Of a DNA stretch of 64,000 nucleotides, positions 48,801 through 60,194 are shown in pieces. The stretch is taken from the NCBI GenBank assembly GCA_020809705.1, contig CP085831.1, forward strand, positions 2,356,001 through 2,420,000, written 5' to 3'. The stretch's first letter is position 1; each line of letters starts with the position of its first letter. The DNA is from Calonectria ilicicola (taxonomy: Eukaryota > Ascomycota > Sordariomycetes > Hypocreales > Nectriaceae). The notes under the pieces were generated by a model. That model was not told where the DNA came from. It saw only the letters and a program-made list of their open reading frames with translations, and ran no database searches. The position numbers and the translations under genes were made by a program.

Positions 48801-51690
48801 TCTTATAAATATATTTTTTATATTTTTTTTATTTTTAAAGAAAATAAGGATATTATTTAGATAGTAGATAATAAAGATATTTAAGTATTTTTATAATATA
48901 TTGGTTATTATTTATTAGAATAATATTAGTGTATTTATAAGTTTAAAAGGTATAACTAGGTATTTAAATAATTTAAACTTTATTTAAAAAGTGGTTTTCT
49001 ATTTATATTCTTCTTTAATATAAATAAGATTATATACTTTTTTAAGATCTAATATAATAAAGATATTAGCTTTATAAAGGTAATTTTTTATTTTATTAAT
49101 TAATAATAGTAAAATATAATCTTTAATAATAATATTATTAAATTATTAGTAATTTATAATAAGATATAGCTTCTTATTTTTTTTAAATATAAATATAATA
49201 AGATAATTAGTTTTGGAGTTTAAAATATAAATATATCCTTTTTTAAGTATATCTTGGATATATTCCTTTAAGGTATTAAACTTAATTTAATTAAGATTAT
49301 AAATAAAATAAAATTAGGTATTAGATCTATTTTTAAGGATAATTTTGTGATCCTACTAGCTAAACTTAGGTAATCTAATGCTTAATTCTTTTATAAAGAG
49401 CTTTTTGTAGATTTAGTATTATAGGGATATATTATATAGTCTATCTATTTTTACTTTAACTTTTATTTCTTTAAAGCTTTTATTAATTTATTAAAATTAT
49501 ATTTTAAAATAAATAATTATTTATTATTTTTATTTTTTTTAATTATTTTTATATTTATATTTTATTTCTTTAAATAATAAAGATTCTTCTTTACTTATAT
49601 CTTTTACTTAATTAAAACTAGAAGTTTAAGATCTTTTATTATAATTTATAAAAATATTATTAGCTATATTATACTCCTTAGATATTTATACCTAGTTAGT
49701 ATGCTAGTAAATATTAAGGTTATATTAGTATAATTATAAGTACCTTAAAATTAAATTATATTATTTAATATTAATAATATTAAAAGTTACTTCTTAGTTT
49801 TTTCTTTAATAAAGATTTTTAAGTAATTAATCTTTTTATTTATAATATTATTATTATAATTAAAAGAGATTCTTTTTATATTAATAATTTCATATAGATT
49901 AACTTTTATTATCTATAGTAGCTAAAGTTAATTAATTACTTAAGAATTAATATAATTTTATTTAGCTCTATTATCCACTATAGCATTATATTACTTCCCT
50001 TTAATTCTTACTTTTACTTCTAATTATTATTAAGATTACTCTTTAATTATAAAGTATAAAGTTTTTTTAAGGAATTCTTTTAGTAACTTTAAAGATTATT
50101 ACTCTAGCTATTTTTACTACTCTTTTATAAAGGGCTTTACTTATTTTTTAATTTTATTTAGTATTAGGCTATTACTTTATTTATTATATAAATATTATAT
50201 TTAAGATCTTAACATTTATTCTAAAGTAGCTTATTATAATTAAAGAACTTAAGCTTACCTAGTTCTAATATAATAAACTAATAATAAAGGTTTTTTTTAT
50301 TACTTTATATTAGTTAAAGTATCTTCTATAAGTATAGTAAATAATTATATTTTTTACCTTAATAAAAAAGTATATTATATATTATTTTTACTTTATATAT
50401 TAAAAATAATTATAATTATAATAATTTACTTATAAAATATTCTTATATTTTTTATATATTATATTTAATTTAAGATTATTCTTCTTATATTAGATAGATT
50501 AAGGATTATGGTTTTTTAATTATTATTTACTTTATATAAGTAGGAAGACTTTATCTCTATCTTATAAAGGTTCTCTAATTTATTAAACTATTCTTTTAAT
50601 ACTAGTTATCTATTTCCTATTTCTATTTTTATTATAAATATAAGTATTCTACTATACTAATACTTTATTAATATATATATCTAAAATAGATATAAGGATT
50701 CCTATCTTCTTAGCTTATTCTAACTATTTATAGGGAAGGTAGGACTAGCCTTTTTATTAGATTAATTATACTTTTTAGATAGCTTTATTAATTTCTTATT
50801 ATAAAGTAAGTTTTACTTTATATAATTTATAATTTTCTATATATTACTTAATTATAATAATTAATTTATATTTCTTAATAATAGCAAAAATAACTTTTCC
50901 TATAATATATTTTTTTCCTTTTAAGACTAGGGTCTATTAAGTTTTTATAATATTAAGTTATTTCTATCCTTCTAATATAAATTTAAACTAATTTCCTATT
51001 TTCAGAAAGTAATATTTAAAGGATTTATATTCTTTCTTTCTATAGTTAAAGTAGGTAATCTTACTTTTATTATACTTTTAAATAATATTAAGTTCTATTA
51101 GTTCTAAATAAGTCCTATATATAATACTTTATTACTTATTTTAGATTTTTCCTTTATTTAAGATATATAAGTTTTTATTATTTTAAATATATTTTTTATA
51201 TTAATTAAATTACCTTTTATTAATTTTAATAGTACTTTTAATATACTTTAAAAGTTTCTTTAATTAATCTTTTTTATAGATTTTATTCTTAACTTCACTT
51301 TTTAAGCCTTTATAATAAAATTTTATTAATATATTATTATTTTAAACTATTTATATTATAATTCTTTTAAATTTAGTTAAATATTAGCTATAAGATTTTA
51401 TTTATTTAAATTTATATAATTAATTTATAACTTATTATTTTATATTAATTATATTAAAATTATCTTTAATAATAATTTTAAAATATTCCTAATCTCTAAA
51501 GATCTCTTAAATCTCTTTATTTTATTTAATATTATCTTTATTTTTTAAATAATCTTTTATAATAAATTTAAATTATACTTTTATATTCTCTTAAAGAAAG
51601 GTTTTAGTATATAATATCTAAGCTTTAAGGATTATAAGTTATATTAGAAAGAAGTAAAAGTATTCCTTTATTTAGGTAAGGAAGGGGATT

Positions 51691-51695
51691 ATATT
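51691..51695. repeat. Target-site duplication ATATT of the intact gypsy element, left copy
   Basis: ATATT directly before the 5' LTR; the same five bases follow the 3' LTR at 58600-58604. Confidence 0.85.
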
Positions 51696-52093
51696 TGTTA
51701 TGACCCAAACGCCCAAAGGCGGTAAACAGGGGCAGAACCCAAACCAATCAAACCAAACTACCCTAGACCGATAAAACCAACCAATAAGAATAAAGTCGAA
51801 CGAGCCCCGTTCGACTCTGCCGAAGATCGCAACGAACACTGTCGAACTGATCTCGTTCGACTATTGTGATAATGGAACCTTAGATAGAAAAGTATATAGA
51901 CGGATTGAGTCCTACTGTAAGGAACGGAACCGATCAGCTTTCAATATAACTTGGTTACCTTAATTGCGATTGACTATTACCTAACGTAACACTTCCATTG
52001 CTCCATTTACCATAACGCGCCTAACCATCCTGCCAACAATAAACCCTTCGTTCTGATTGGTTCATCAAGTTGGGAATTGACCAGACCGTTACA
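51696..52093 (+). repeat. 5' LTR of the intact gypsy element
   Basis: 398 bp, TGTTATGACCC...CCGTTACA. All 10 differences from the 3' LTR are T here versus C there. A TATATAG motif near 51893 could serve the element's promoter. The primer-binding site following the LTR does not match a tRNA I recognise. Confidence 0.93.
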
Positions 52094-52146
52094 CGTTGAA
52101 AGCTCTTGTTCAGTTGGTTACCCGCGTCAACAATTGAGCAATAACA

Positions 52147-53916
52147 ATGTCCGGAAAGAACCCCGCCGCCACTGCTCCTCCCAGCAACGCTGAGTTGACT
52201 ACGGAACTACAGCAGGTCAAAAAGAAACTCGCAGATGCACAAGCACAACTTAAAGCAGAAAAAGCCGGAACCACCACGGTTGAAGGAAACAAGGGTAAAG
52301 ACATTGGTGAAATTCTGAGACCCCCGGTCCCAGAGCCCTTCCTAGGAAAGGCTGCCGATGTAGTCCCCTTCCTCACCCGAATGAAGGGATACTTCCGCTT
52401 TTTCCCAACGCGACTTGCAACCCCCGAAGCCCAGGTACTATACACCAAAACCCTCCTCCAAGGAGACGTAGGAGTATGGTTTGAACCCATTATGAGAGAC
52501 TATCTGGAAAACGAGGACGACGCCGACCAAAATGAAGAGACCCGAGAGATCTTCAGAGACTGGGAACATTTCGAAACCGCTATTAAAGACAATTTCGGCA
52601 CGATCGATATGGAACAACAAGCTGTAAACCAGTTATACGAACTTAAACAAACAAAATCCTGCAGCCAGTATTCGGCCGAGTTCAAAAGAATCGCAGCACG
52701 AACAGCCTGGGATGACGACGCACTAATGGAACTCTACTATAGAGGCCTGAAGAGCGAAGTCAAGGATGAAATCTATAAAGAAGACCGGCCAGAAAAACTC
52801 TCGGAGTATATCAAAAGTGCTGTCAAGATCGACGAAAGACAATTTAACCGACGCAAAGAACGCGCCCGAGATAATAAAAACCCATATATCCCGAACAAAG
52901 GAAAAACCCAGAATAAGCAACAAAGCACCGCACACGGGACTCATTCAGGACCAATGGAACTCGGCGCCACCCAGGGGTATGATAAAAGTAAGATTACCTG
53001 CTTCAACTGCGGAAAAAAAGGACATAAATCCTTCGAATGCCGCTCCCCGAAAACAGGAAATCAGTTCAAACCCATACCAGAAGGACAGAAACAACTCAAC
53101 ACTATGAAAACTCAATGGACCCCAGTACCAGAAGGAAAAGAGGATACCACAGGAAAAGTTGTTCTTGCTGTCATTAAGAAACATGAACCAACCGCCATAG
53201 TTAAGCAATGTACGGAAAACCATGAGTTGCGCAAGGTAAAACTCACTCCGCAACAAGAAATCGATGAAGCTATCCGAAAAGCATGGTCAACCCGACAAGA
53301 AGGCCAGTCCTACCTTCCCCACAAATGGTTGGAACGAGCCAAGAAGATAGGAATCCCTGCATCCATCCTAGATGTGTATACCGACAAAGCACCAGCATGG
53401 TGGGATACCTGCACTTATGACGAAAACGGAAACAGGAAATGGACAACGAGTATTAAAAGAATGGCCCAACAAGTCAGGGAACCCTCGTGGGACGGAGACA
53501 AAGTCTTTCTACTTGCACGAAGCGAATGGCAACCAGGAAACCGCGACCCCCGACCTATCCAACATAAGGAGGATGACCCTAGACTAAACACGGCACACGA
53601 AGAACATAAGAACATCTCATGGGTAAGCTGCTATGATCACGACTGCCTCCAGCACATAGAACAAAAACAGTATGCAGCATGCTTCCCTATTAGGGTAGAA
53701 GACGTGGTTATCCACCGCGCCTATGGGAGACACTTCGACCGACACGAAGTAACGGGAAGAAACCCCCACTACCAGTTCACTATGTTGGAACCAGGTGAGC
53801 CTGAGTTCCCCGATTGCAGCGAGCTGCCCTGGAACGAATGTCAAGACCCCAAATGCGATATCCATATGGTAGATAAAGCAATGGCCTGGCACCGAACAAA
53901 ACCAAAAAACGAATAG
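52147..53916 (+). CDS. gag: Gag polyprotein of the gypsy element
   Basis: 589 codons, no stop. A retrotransposon gag domain (about 60-230; FRDWEHFETAIKDNFG, YELKQTKSCSQYSAEFKRIA) forms the particle shell. A CCHC zinc knuckle CFNCGKKGHKSFEC (Cys285, Cys288, His293, Cys298) binds RNA. Unusually, about 290 residues follow the knuckle, with two Cx4CxxH clusters (CYDHDCLQH and CQDPKCDIH). The frame ends at TAG 53914-53916, eight bases after the start of a canonical -1 frameshift site, so most product is Gag alone and a fraction continues into Pol. Confidence 0.92.
   Translation: MSGKNPAATAPPSNAELTTELQQVKKKLADAQAQLKAEKAGTTTVEGNKGKDIGEILRPPVPEPFLGKAADVVPFLTRMKGYFRFFPTRLATPEAQVLYTKTLLQGDVGVWFEPIMRDYLENEDDADQNEETREIFRDWEHFETAIKDNFGTIDMEQQAVNQLYELKQTKSCSQYSAEFKRIAARTAWDDDALMELYYRGLKSEVKDEIYKEDRPEKLSEYIKSAVKIDERQFNRRKERARDNKNPYIPNKGKTQNKQQSTAHGTHSGPMELGATQGYDKSKITCFNCGKKGHKSFECRSPKTGNQFKPIPEGQKQLNTMKTQWTPVPEGKEDTTGKVVLAVIKKHEPTAIVKQCTENHELRKVKLTPQQEIDEAIRKAWSTRQEGQSYLPHKWLERAKKIGIPASILDVYTDKAPAWWDTCTYDENGNRKWTTSIKRMAQQVREPSWDGDKVFLLARSEWQPGNRDPRPIQHKEDDPRLNTAHEEHKNISWVSCYDHDCLQHIEQKQYAACFPIRVEDVVIHRAYGRHFDRHEVTGRNPHYQFTMLEPGEPEFPDCSELPWNECQDPKCDIHMVDKAMAWHRTKPKNE
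53904..53910 (+). promoter_or_regulatory. Ribosomal -1 frameshift slippery heptamer A AAA AAC
   Basis: In the gag frame the bases read A AAA AAC, with the gag stop two codons later. Shifting back one base enters the pol frame, which is open across this point. GC-rich sequence starting at about 53917 (CCCCTG...CAGG complementarity) could form the stimulatory stem. Confidence 0.75.
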
Positions 53917-56900
53917 AGCCCCCTGTAGAAGAGCAGCAGGAGCGGCTAGGGCAACGACCCCCGGAGTTACCGAAAGAACTCCCTAAAAAAGCTCTATACT
54001 CTACAACTAAAGAGCAACCCCGACGACGATTAGAAATAAAAGTAAGGATTAAAGGGAAGTGGTGTAACGCTATGGTGGATAGCGGAGCTGAGCAAAACTA
54101 CGTGAATCCTCGAGTAGTCAACGAACTTCAGCTACCATGGACAACGAAAGTCGACCCATACGAAATCATCAATATAGAAGGAACGCCCTTTGGATATAAC
54201 AACGGTATTATAGACAAAAAGATTGATCACCTGAAAGTCTTCGTTGAAGGAAAGAACCAAGGAATAACCTTCGATATTGTTGATATCGGACAACACGACC
54301 TAGTTTTAGGGTACCCATGGTTATACCGATACAACCCTAATATCTGCTGGCGTACTGGCCAGGTGCAAATACCCGAGGAGTATGATGCAGCCGGCGATAT
54401 TTTCATAAAACATGATGAGAGATCTCGAACTCCTAGCCCTGACCAAGCAGGAGACACGAGCGAAGGAGAATCTTCGCCACCCAAAGGAACAAAACACAAA
54501 TACAAGAACGGTCAGAAAAGGCAAAGACAACGAACGATCGCCTGCCTTAGAACACAGTTCCAACAAATCGATAAAAGCCTCAAAGAAATGAAGGCTGAAG
54601 CAGAAACAGACAGACTGCGCAATGTACCCCCACAGTACCGAATCTACGAAAAGCTCTTCGCAGAAGAACTAGACACTGGACTACCTGAGTTTAGCCAGTG
54701 GGATCACGAAATCGTCCTTAAAGACGGATCCAACACCCGATTTTACCCTATTTATAATCTCAACCAAATCGAGCTTGATACCCTGAAGGAATACATCCAA
54801 GATATGCTCAAAAAGGGATATATCCGTATTTCAAACTCCGAAGCTGGTTACCCTGTCATGTTTGTGCCTAAGAAAAACGGGAAACTACGCCTCGTCGTGG
54901 ACTACCGACAGCTCAACGATATCACCATTAAAGATCGCACTCCACTACCATTGATTAATGAAATGAAGGATCGCCTTCATGGAGCCAACATCTTTACTGC
55001 ACTGGATCTTAAAGGAGCATACAATCTTATTCGCATTAAAGAAGGACATGAATGGAAAACCGCTTTTCGAACTAAGTTTGGACTGTTTGAATACCTAGTT
55101 ATGCCTTTCGGACTCACAAATGCACCGGCATCATTTCAACGAATGATAACCAATGTATTGCGAGAACACTTAGACATCTTTGTTGTCTGCTACCTGGACG
55201 ATATCCTCATCTTCTCCAAAAACGAGGAAGAACATGAAGAACACGTTCATAAGGTCTTAAAAGCCCTTCAAGACGCCAAACTCCTGGTTGAACCAGAAAA
55301 AAGCAAGTTCCACACTCAAGAAGTGGAATTTCTAGGACATATTATTAGCCCTAATGAAATCCGCATGGACCCAAAGAAAGTCGCTGCAGTAAAAGATTGG
55401 AAGGAACCTACTAATGTAAAGGAAGTATAAGCCTTCCTCGGATTTGCTAACTATTACCGAAGATTCATCAAGGGATTTAGTAAAATCGCCTCAGGCATGA
55501 CAGAACTAACGAAGAAAGGAATTACCTTTCGATGGGGAAGTAAAGCACAACAATCATTCGAAGCCATAAAAAATGCTATTTTAGAAGAACCCATCCTTGC
55601 AATGTTCGACCCTGATAAGCCTATAGAGCTAGAAACCGATGCATCGGACTTCGCCCTAGGGGCCCAGATCGGACAACGAGATGAAAAAGGAAACCTACAT
55701 CCTATAGCATTTTACTCGCACAAGCTACATGGCCCTGAGCTAAACTACCCAATCTACGATAAGGAATTCCTCGCTATCGTCAATGCTTTCAGAGAATTCC
55801 GACAATACCTTTTAGGAAGCAACCACAAAATCACAGTATATACCGACCATAAAAACATTGCCTACTTCGCAACCACACAAAAACTCAGTGGAAGGCAACT
55901 ACGATACGCAGAATACCTATCCGAATTCGACTACCAAATCGTTCATGTTAAAGGAACTGAGAATGGCCGCGCCGATGCGATCAGCCGCCGACCCGACTAC
56001 AACACAGAAAAACCAAAAACACAGGAAAAACTATTGATCTACAACGCCAATGGAGGACTAGAACAAGCCCCAATCAGTGGAATGACAATAGAAACAAAGA
56101 AAATAATCGCCGCTATGAGAGTAGGAGGATTGCCACGTGCAACCAGAACCACTACCGCGGAAATACCAATACAACGAGTGGAACAGGGCAATCCACTACT
56201 AAGGAAAATCGAAGAATACAATCTAGCACTCCCAGAAGAAGAAAAAACGGACTACCTACAAGTACCAGAGGAACACCAAATGGAGTTAATAAGGGACATT
56301 CACGAACATCCCTTGCATGGCCACAAAGGCATCAACAAAACCCTCGAACGAGTCAAACAGACATTTTCCTTTAGTAAGATGAAAAAGAAAGTCGAACAAG
56401 TATGTAAGGAATGCAGCCTATGTCGACACTCCAAAAAACCAAGACACAAACCATACGGATTATTACAACCATCCCCTGTCGCACAACGACCATGGGACTC
56501 AATCACAATAGATTTTATTACCGACCTTCCCTTGTCAGCAGACCCTGCTACAGGAGTATACTACAACAGTATTTTCGTTATCGTCGATCGCTTTATGAAA
56601 GCAGCATATTATCTCCCATATAATAAAGTAATAAAAGAAGAACAATTCGCCTACCTTTTCTTTTGATATATAGTCGCTATACACGGCCTACCAACCGAAA
56701 TCATATCGGATAGAGGACAACCATTTGCATCTAAGTTTTGGCAAAGCCTGATGTCCTTAATGGGGTTAAACCACAAGCTAAGCACAGCCTTCCACCCCCA
56801 AACAGACGGACAAACCGAACGCCAAAACCAGGAAATTGAGCAATATCTACGATGCTATATTAACTACGAACAAACCAATTGGGTAGAAAAGTTACCTATT

Positions 56901-57572
56901 GCACAATTAGCACATAACACATCCTATAATCACAGTATTAAAACAACACCAGCAAAAGCCAACTTTGGCTTCACACCAGACGCTTACCGAGCCCCCTTAG
57001 AAGGCACAATTCAAGCAAAAGCTATGATTAAGTCAGATGATCTGAGAAAATTACATGAAGAAATGAAGACAGAACTTGAGTTCGTCCGCAACATAATGAA
57101 AAGACATTACAACCTAAAAAGGCTGAAGGGACCATCCTTCTCGGAGGGAGATATGGTCTATCTAGCAACAAAAAATCTTGCAACAAAAAGACAAAACAAA
57201 AAAATCGACTTCACGCAGATTGGACCATACCCAATTAAAAGAAAAATATCAGAAAACAACTACGAACTCGACCTCCCAGACAACATCAAGGTTCACCCTA
57301 TCTTCCATATCTCACTACTGGAACCTGGCGATGGCATCCAGGTGAACACAGGACCCAAATATAAGCCACAAATAGAAAACCCAGAAGACCAATGGGAAGT
57401 AGAGAAAATACTACAAAGAAGAGAGGAAGACGGAAAATTCGAAATTAAATGGAAAGGCTATGAAGAAACAACCTGGGAACCCGCCAAACATCTTACACAT
57501 TGCTCGAAGATGCTGGAAGCATTTCTCCGGAATCAACGCAAAGGAAATCGGGCAAACCGCTCCAGTCGATAA
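53910..57572 (+). pseudogene. pol: Pol polyprotein of the gypsy element, broken by two nonsense codons
   Basis: One frame from the slippery site to the TAA at 57570, interrupted by TAA at 55428-55430 and TGA at 56664-56666. Domains in order: protease with DSGA (about 54078); reverse transcriptase with YLDD at 55191-55202; RNase H (ETDASDFALGAQIG, YTDHKNIAYF); integrase with a zinc-binding region (HGHKGINKTL...CKECSLC) and the DDE core (ITIDFITDL, EIISDRG, DGQTERQNQEIEQYL); chromodomain (VEKILQRREEDGKFEIKWKGYEE-type) at the C-terminus. The first stop falls in the RT connection and the second inside the integrase core. Both are explained by single C-to-T changes (inference). No frameshift was seen. 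Confidence 0.92.
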
Positions 57573-58085
57573 CCCCATGATCCTCGAGTAACTGTACCTC
57601 TGATAACGCAGACGCCTCCGCACGCTCCTTTTCCTCTAATTCGTCCAAATCCTCGCAACCCCGAGAAATCATCTCCTTCGCCTTCTCACGCAAATGCCGC
57701 TCCTGAGTACGCAAACGCTGCAACCGAGCCAAAGCACTCATTAAATCTGCCTCAGCTTTCTCCTTTTCCCCATCAATCCGATCCTTCTCACGGGAAACCC
57801 GCTCGACTAAAGAAAAATAAGCACATGAAGCCAAGGAAAGGAAAAAACACACTCACAAGCCTGAGCAGAAACACCTCCAAAATCACATCCAGAATACTTA
57901 TTCTTCACGCAAAATTCGCAGCGGCTTTTTCCTTCAGCCACAACACAGGACAGCTGCCCAGCGCGAAAACAAGCCGAACAACGAGGCATCTCGAAGCCAA
58001 ATTTGTCGATTAACTTGGCAATATCCTTTCGACGAGCTTCAGTCACCTTAGGACGAGGCACAACCTTGGTAACGCGACCTGACAT
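57493..58085 (-). CDS. Antisense gene carried by the gypsy element: Cys-rich plus coiled-coil protein
   Basis: Model complement(join(57493..57806,57857..58085)), 180 residues. The 50-nt intron (GTGAGT...TTTAG) joins two frames exactly. The start is MSGRVTKV at 58085; an in-frame ATG lies at 58106. The N-terminal third has CSAC-x6/7-C...CEFC-x6-C, a zinc-cluster-like Cys set. The second exon is a highly charged, Leu-heptad coiled coil (about 85-150). It overlaps the end of pol tail-to-tail by 80 bp and its promoter would lie beside the 3' LTR. The frame is undamaged although pol has stops. Similar Cys-rich/coiled-coil hypothetical proteins appear common in fungal genomes, I believe as transposon passengers. 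Function unknown. Confidence 0.65.
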
Positions 58086-58186
58086 CCTATCAGTACCAGA
58101 AATCACGAAAAATAAAAAGAGGAAAACACACGGTAGTCAAGGGTGGGGAAACTGGCCTATTTACCTGGCCTTGGGACAAGACCAAC

Positions 58187-58196
58187 AGAGGGGGAG
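58187..58196 (+). promoter_or_regulatory. Polypurine tract of the gypsy element
   Basis: AGAGGGGGAG lies 5 bases before the 3' LTR, the usual primer site for plus-strand DNA synthesis. Confidence 0.75.
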
Positions 58197-58201
58197 TATC
58201 G

Positions 58202-58599
58202 TGTTATGACCCAAACGCCCAAAGGCGGTAAACAGGGGCAGAACCCAAACCAATCAAACCAAACTACCCTAGACCGATAAAACCAACCAATAAGAATAAA
58301 GTCGAACGAGCCCCGTTCGACTCTGCCGAAGATCGCAACGAACACTGTCGAACCGACCCCGTTCGACTATTGCGATAACGGAACCTTAGATAGAAAAGTA
58401 TATAGACGGATCGAGTCCCACCGTAAGGAACGGAACCGATCAGCTTTCAATACAACTTGGTTACCTCAATTGCGATTGACTATTACCTAACGTAACACTT
58501 CCATTGCTCCATTTACCATAACGCGCCTAACCATCCTGCCAACAATAAACCCTTCGTTCTGATTGGTTCATCAAGTTGGGAATTGACCAGACCGTTACA
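58202..58599 (+). repeat. 3' LTR of the intact gypsy element
   Basis: 398 bp, TGTTATGACCC...CCGTTACA, same length as the 5' LTR and 97.5% identical by my count (10 differences, all C here and T in the 5' copy). Confidence 0.93.
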
Positions 58600-58604
58600 A
58601 TATT
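58600..58604. repeat. Target-site duplication ATATT of the intact gypsy element, right copy
   Basis: Identical to 51691-51695. Confidence 0.85.
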
Positions 58605-58867
58605 AGTAGCTTTTCCTAGAAAGGGCTCTAGGACCAGGGATCTTAGAATTTCACTAATATCTTTACCTTTATTTCCTTTAATTATAGTAGTCTTAGCTTT
58701 TTCTACTTTAAGTTATATTTATATATTTATAAGTTTCTTCTTAACTTATTATAGTTCTATAATTAACTTAATATTATTAGAAGAAGTAATAATAATAAAG
58801 TTCTTTTTAAATATTATTATTACTTAATTATTAATATAAATAATTAATTAAATAAAAGCTTTTAATA

Positions 58868-59266
58868 TATAATAATCTAATTAATTCTTAACTTAATAAA
58901 TTAATTAAAATAAAGGATTTATTATTAGTAGAATAATTAAATATATTATAGTAAATAAAGTAATAAAAGTATTATATTAAATAATAATTAATTACAATTA
59001 AGATAATCAAATTATATTAAAAGTTAATTAATTCTATTTCTTATAGTAGGATCTGATCTATCTATATATTATTATATCTAGGGTTCTGTTATTACAATAG
59101 TTAAATGGAGTCGGTTTGATAATGTTTATTATGATTTTTAGTGATGTTGAATGGGGGCTGTTCGATTTTACTCTTATTGGCTGGTTATGTGGGTCTAGGG
59201 TAGTTTTGTTATAATTGGTTGGGGTTCTGCCTGTGGTCACCGCCTTTGGGTGTTTGGGTCATAACA
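58868..59266 (-). repeat. Right (5') LTR of the degraded gypsy element
   Basis: About 399 bp, alignable in reverse with the intact LTR and ending GGGTGTTTGGGTCATAACA. The half nearest 59266 is clearly less mutated than the half nearest 58868, so RIP faded towards this end. Confidence 0.85.
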
Positions 59267-59271
59267 GAAAG
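59267..59271. repeat. Target-site duplication GAAAG of the older gypsy element, right copy
   Basis: Identical to 45455-45459. Confidence 0.75.
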
Positions 59272-60194
59272 GTAATTTTTTTTTTTATTTATAATTAGAT
59301 CTTTAATTATAATATTTCTTATTATAAGTAAGAAGCTAGTTGTAATATATTTAATTTACTTAATATTTATTATTTGAAGTTAAAGGATCTTAATTATTAT
59401 AGTAAGGATTTTAGTAGGTTTTTTATATCTAGTAAGGGCTTTATTATATAATTGGACAAGGATATAGAGGTCCTCCTTATTATTAGGTAAGGTTAGTTTC
59501 TTAGGTGCCTCTTTAAAACCTACTATAGTGGTTATTGATTAGATTGTATTAGTTACTATTGCCTATATATAGCTCCTAATCTAGGTATTAGTTATCTTAG
59601 GTTATATAAGTGCTTCCTATTAATTATTATTTCTATATTAAGCTATAGCTTAATTATTACTTAAATTTTTAAAGATTTTATTATTCTTTTAAAGAAGTTT
59701 ATATTTTATTTAATTTAAAAATTTCTTTATAAAGATTATAATAAAGTTCTTTTTATAAAAGATTTTAAAATTATTTATTACTTTATTAAAAGTTTTTATA
59801 AATATTTTAAAAATATTAATTTTTTTTATAATTTTTTTATATAATTTAAAATTTATAATATTAATATTATTAATTAAAAAATCTTTCTTTTTTTTACTTT
59901 TATTATCTTCTTATAATATTTAAACTTTAATAACTTTAATTATTATAAATTATATTAAAAAGAAAATTAAAATTAATTTAAATTATAAAATAATTTCCTA
60001 TTAAAAATTAATATTTATTATATTTATCTATTAACTAATCTCAATACCTTTATTCTTATTTATATTTAGAAAAACACTCTCAAATCCCCGAGAGAAGGGG
60101 TTCTTACTAGCATTTCCTTAGGGAGCCATGGCGACTCAAGCCTGTGTTAGGGGCTTGGGTGTGGGTTGTGCAGATTTCTTAACAGTGGGTCCGG

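Larger units (their letters stand above)
51696..58599 (+). mobile_element. Nearly intact Ty3/gypsy chromovirus (LTR retrotransposon), 6,904 bp
   Basis: Two 398-bp LTRs (TG...CA), perfect 5-bp duplication ATATT, gag, pol with protease, reverse transcriptase, RNase H, zinc-binding integrase and C-terminal chromodomain, a purine tract before the 3' LTR, and an antisense gene after pol. GC content is normal and stands out from the AT-rich surroundings, so it arrived after the host block was RIPed. The LTRs differ at 10 positions. Two in-frame stops in pol mean this copy probably cannot move on its own. The chromodomain would direct integration towards heterochromatin, consistent with landing in a RIPed block. 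Confidence 0.95.
45460..59266 (-). mobile_element. RIP-degraded Ty3/gypsy element, interrupted by a younger copy of the same family
   Basis: The ends are degraded LTRs in reverse orientation, both alignable base by base with the intact LTRs at 51696 and 58202 once C-to-T/G-to-A changes are allowed. Removing the inner element and one copy of its 5-bp duplication leaves 6,898 bp, almost the same as the intact element's 6,904 bp. The segment at 58604-58867 is the degraded start of gag on the minus strand; the younger copy entered gag near codon 69. The body is TpA-saturated with no usable frame. Ty3/gypsy elements move by reverse transcription and integrase. Confidence 0.88.

Noticed and set aside
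40620..51690. Mitochondrial or foreign AT-rich DNA
   Set aside because: Alignment with the intact LTRs and readable LINE and gag traces show that this is mutated transposon sequence, not organelle DNA.
57807..58106. Treating the two antisense frames in the gypsy element as unrelated shadow frames
   Set aside because: A GTGAGT...TTTAG intron joins them in phase, the cysteine spacing and heptads look protein-like, and the pol frame does not cover this stretch except for 80 bp.
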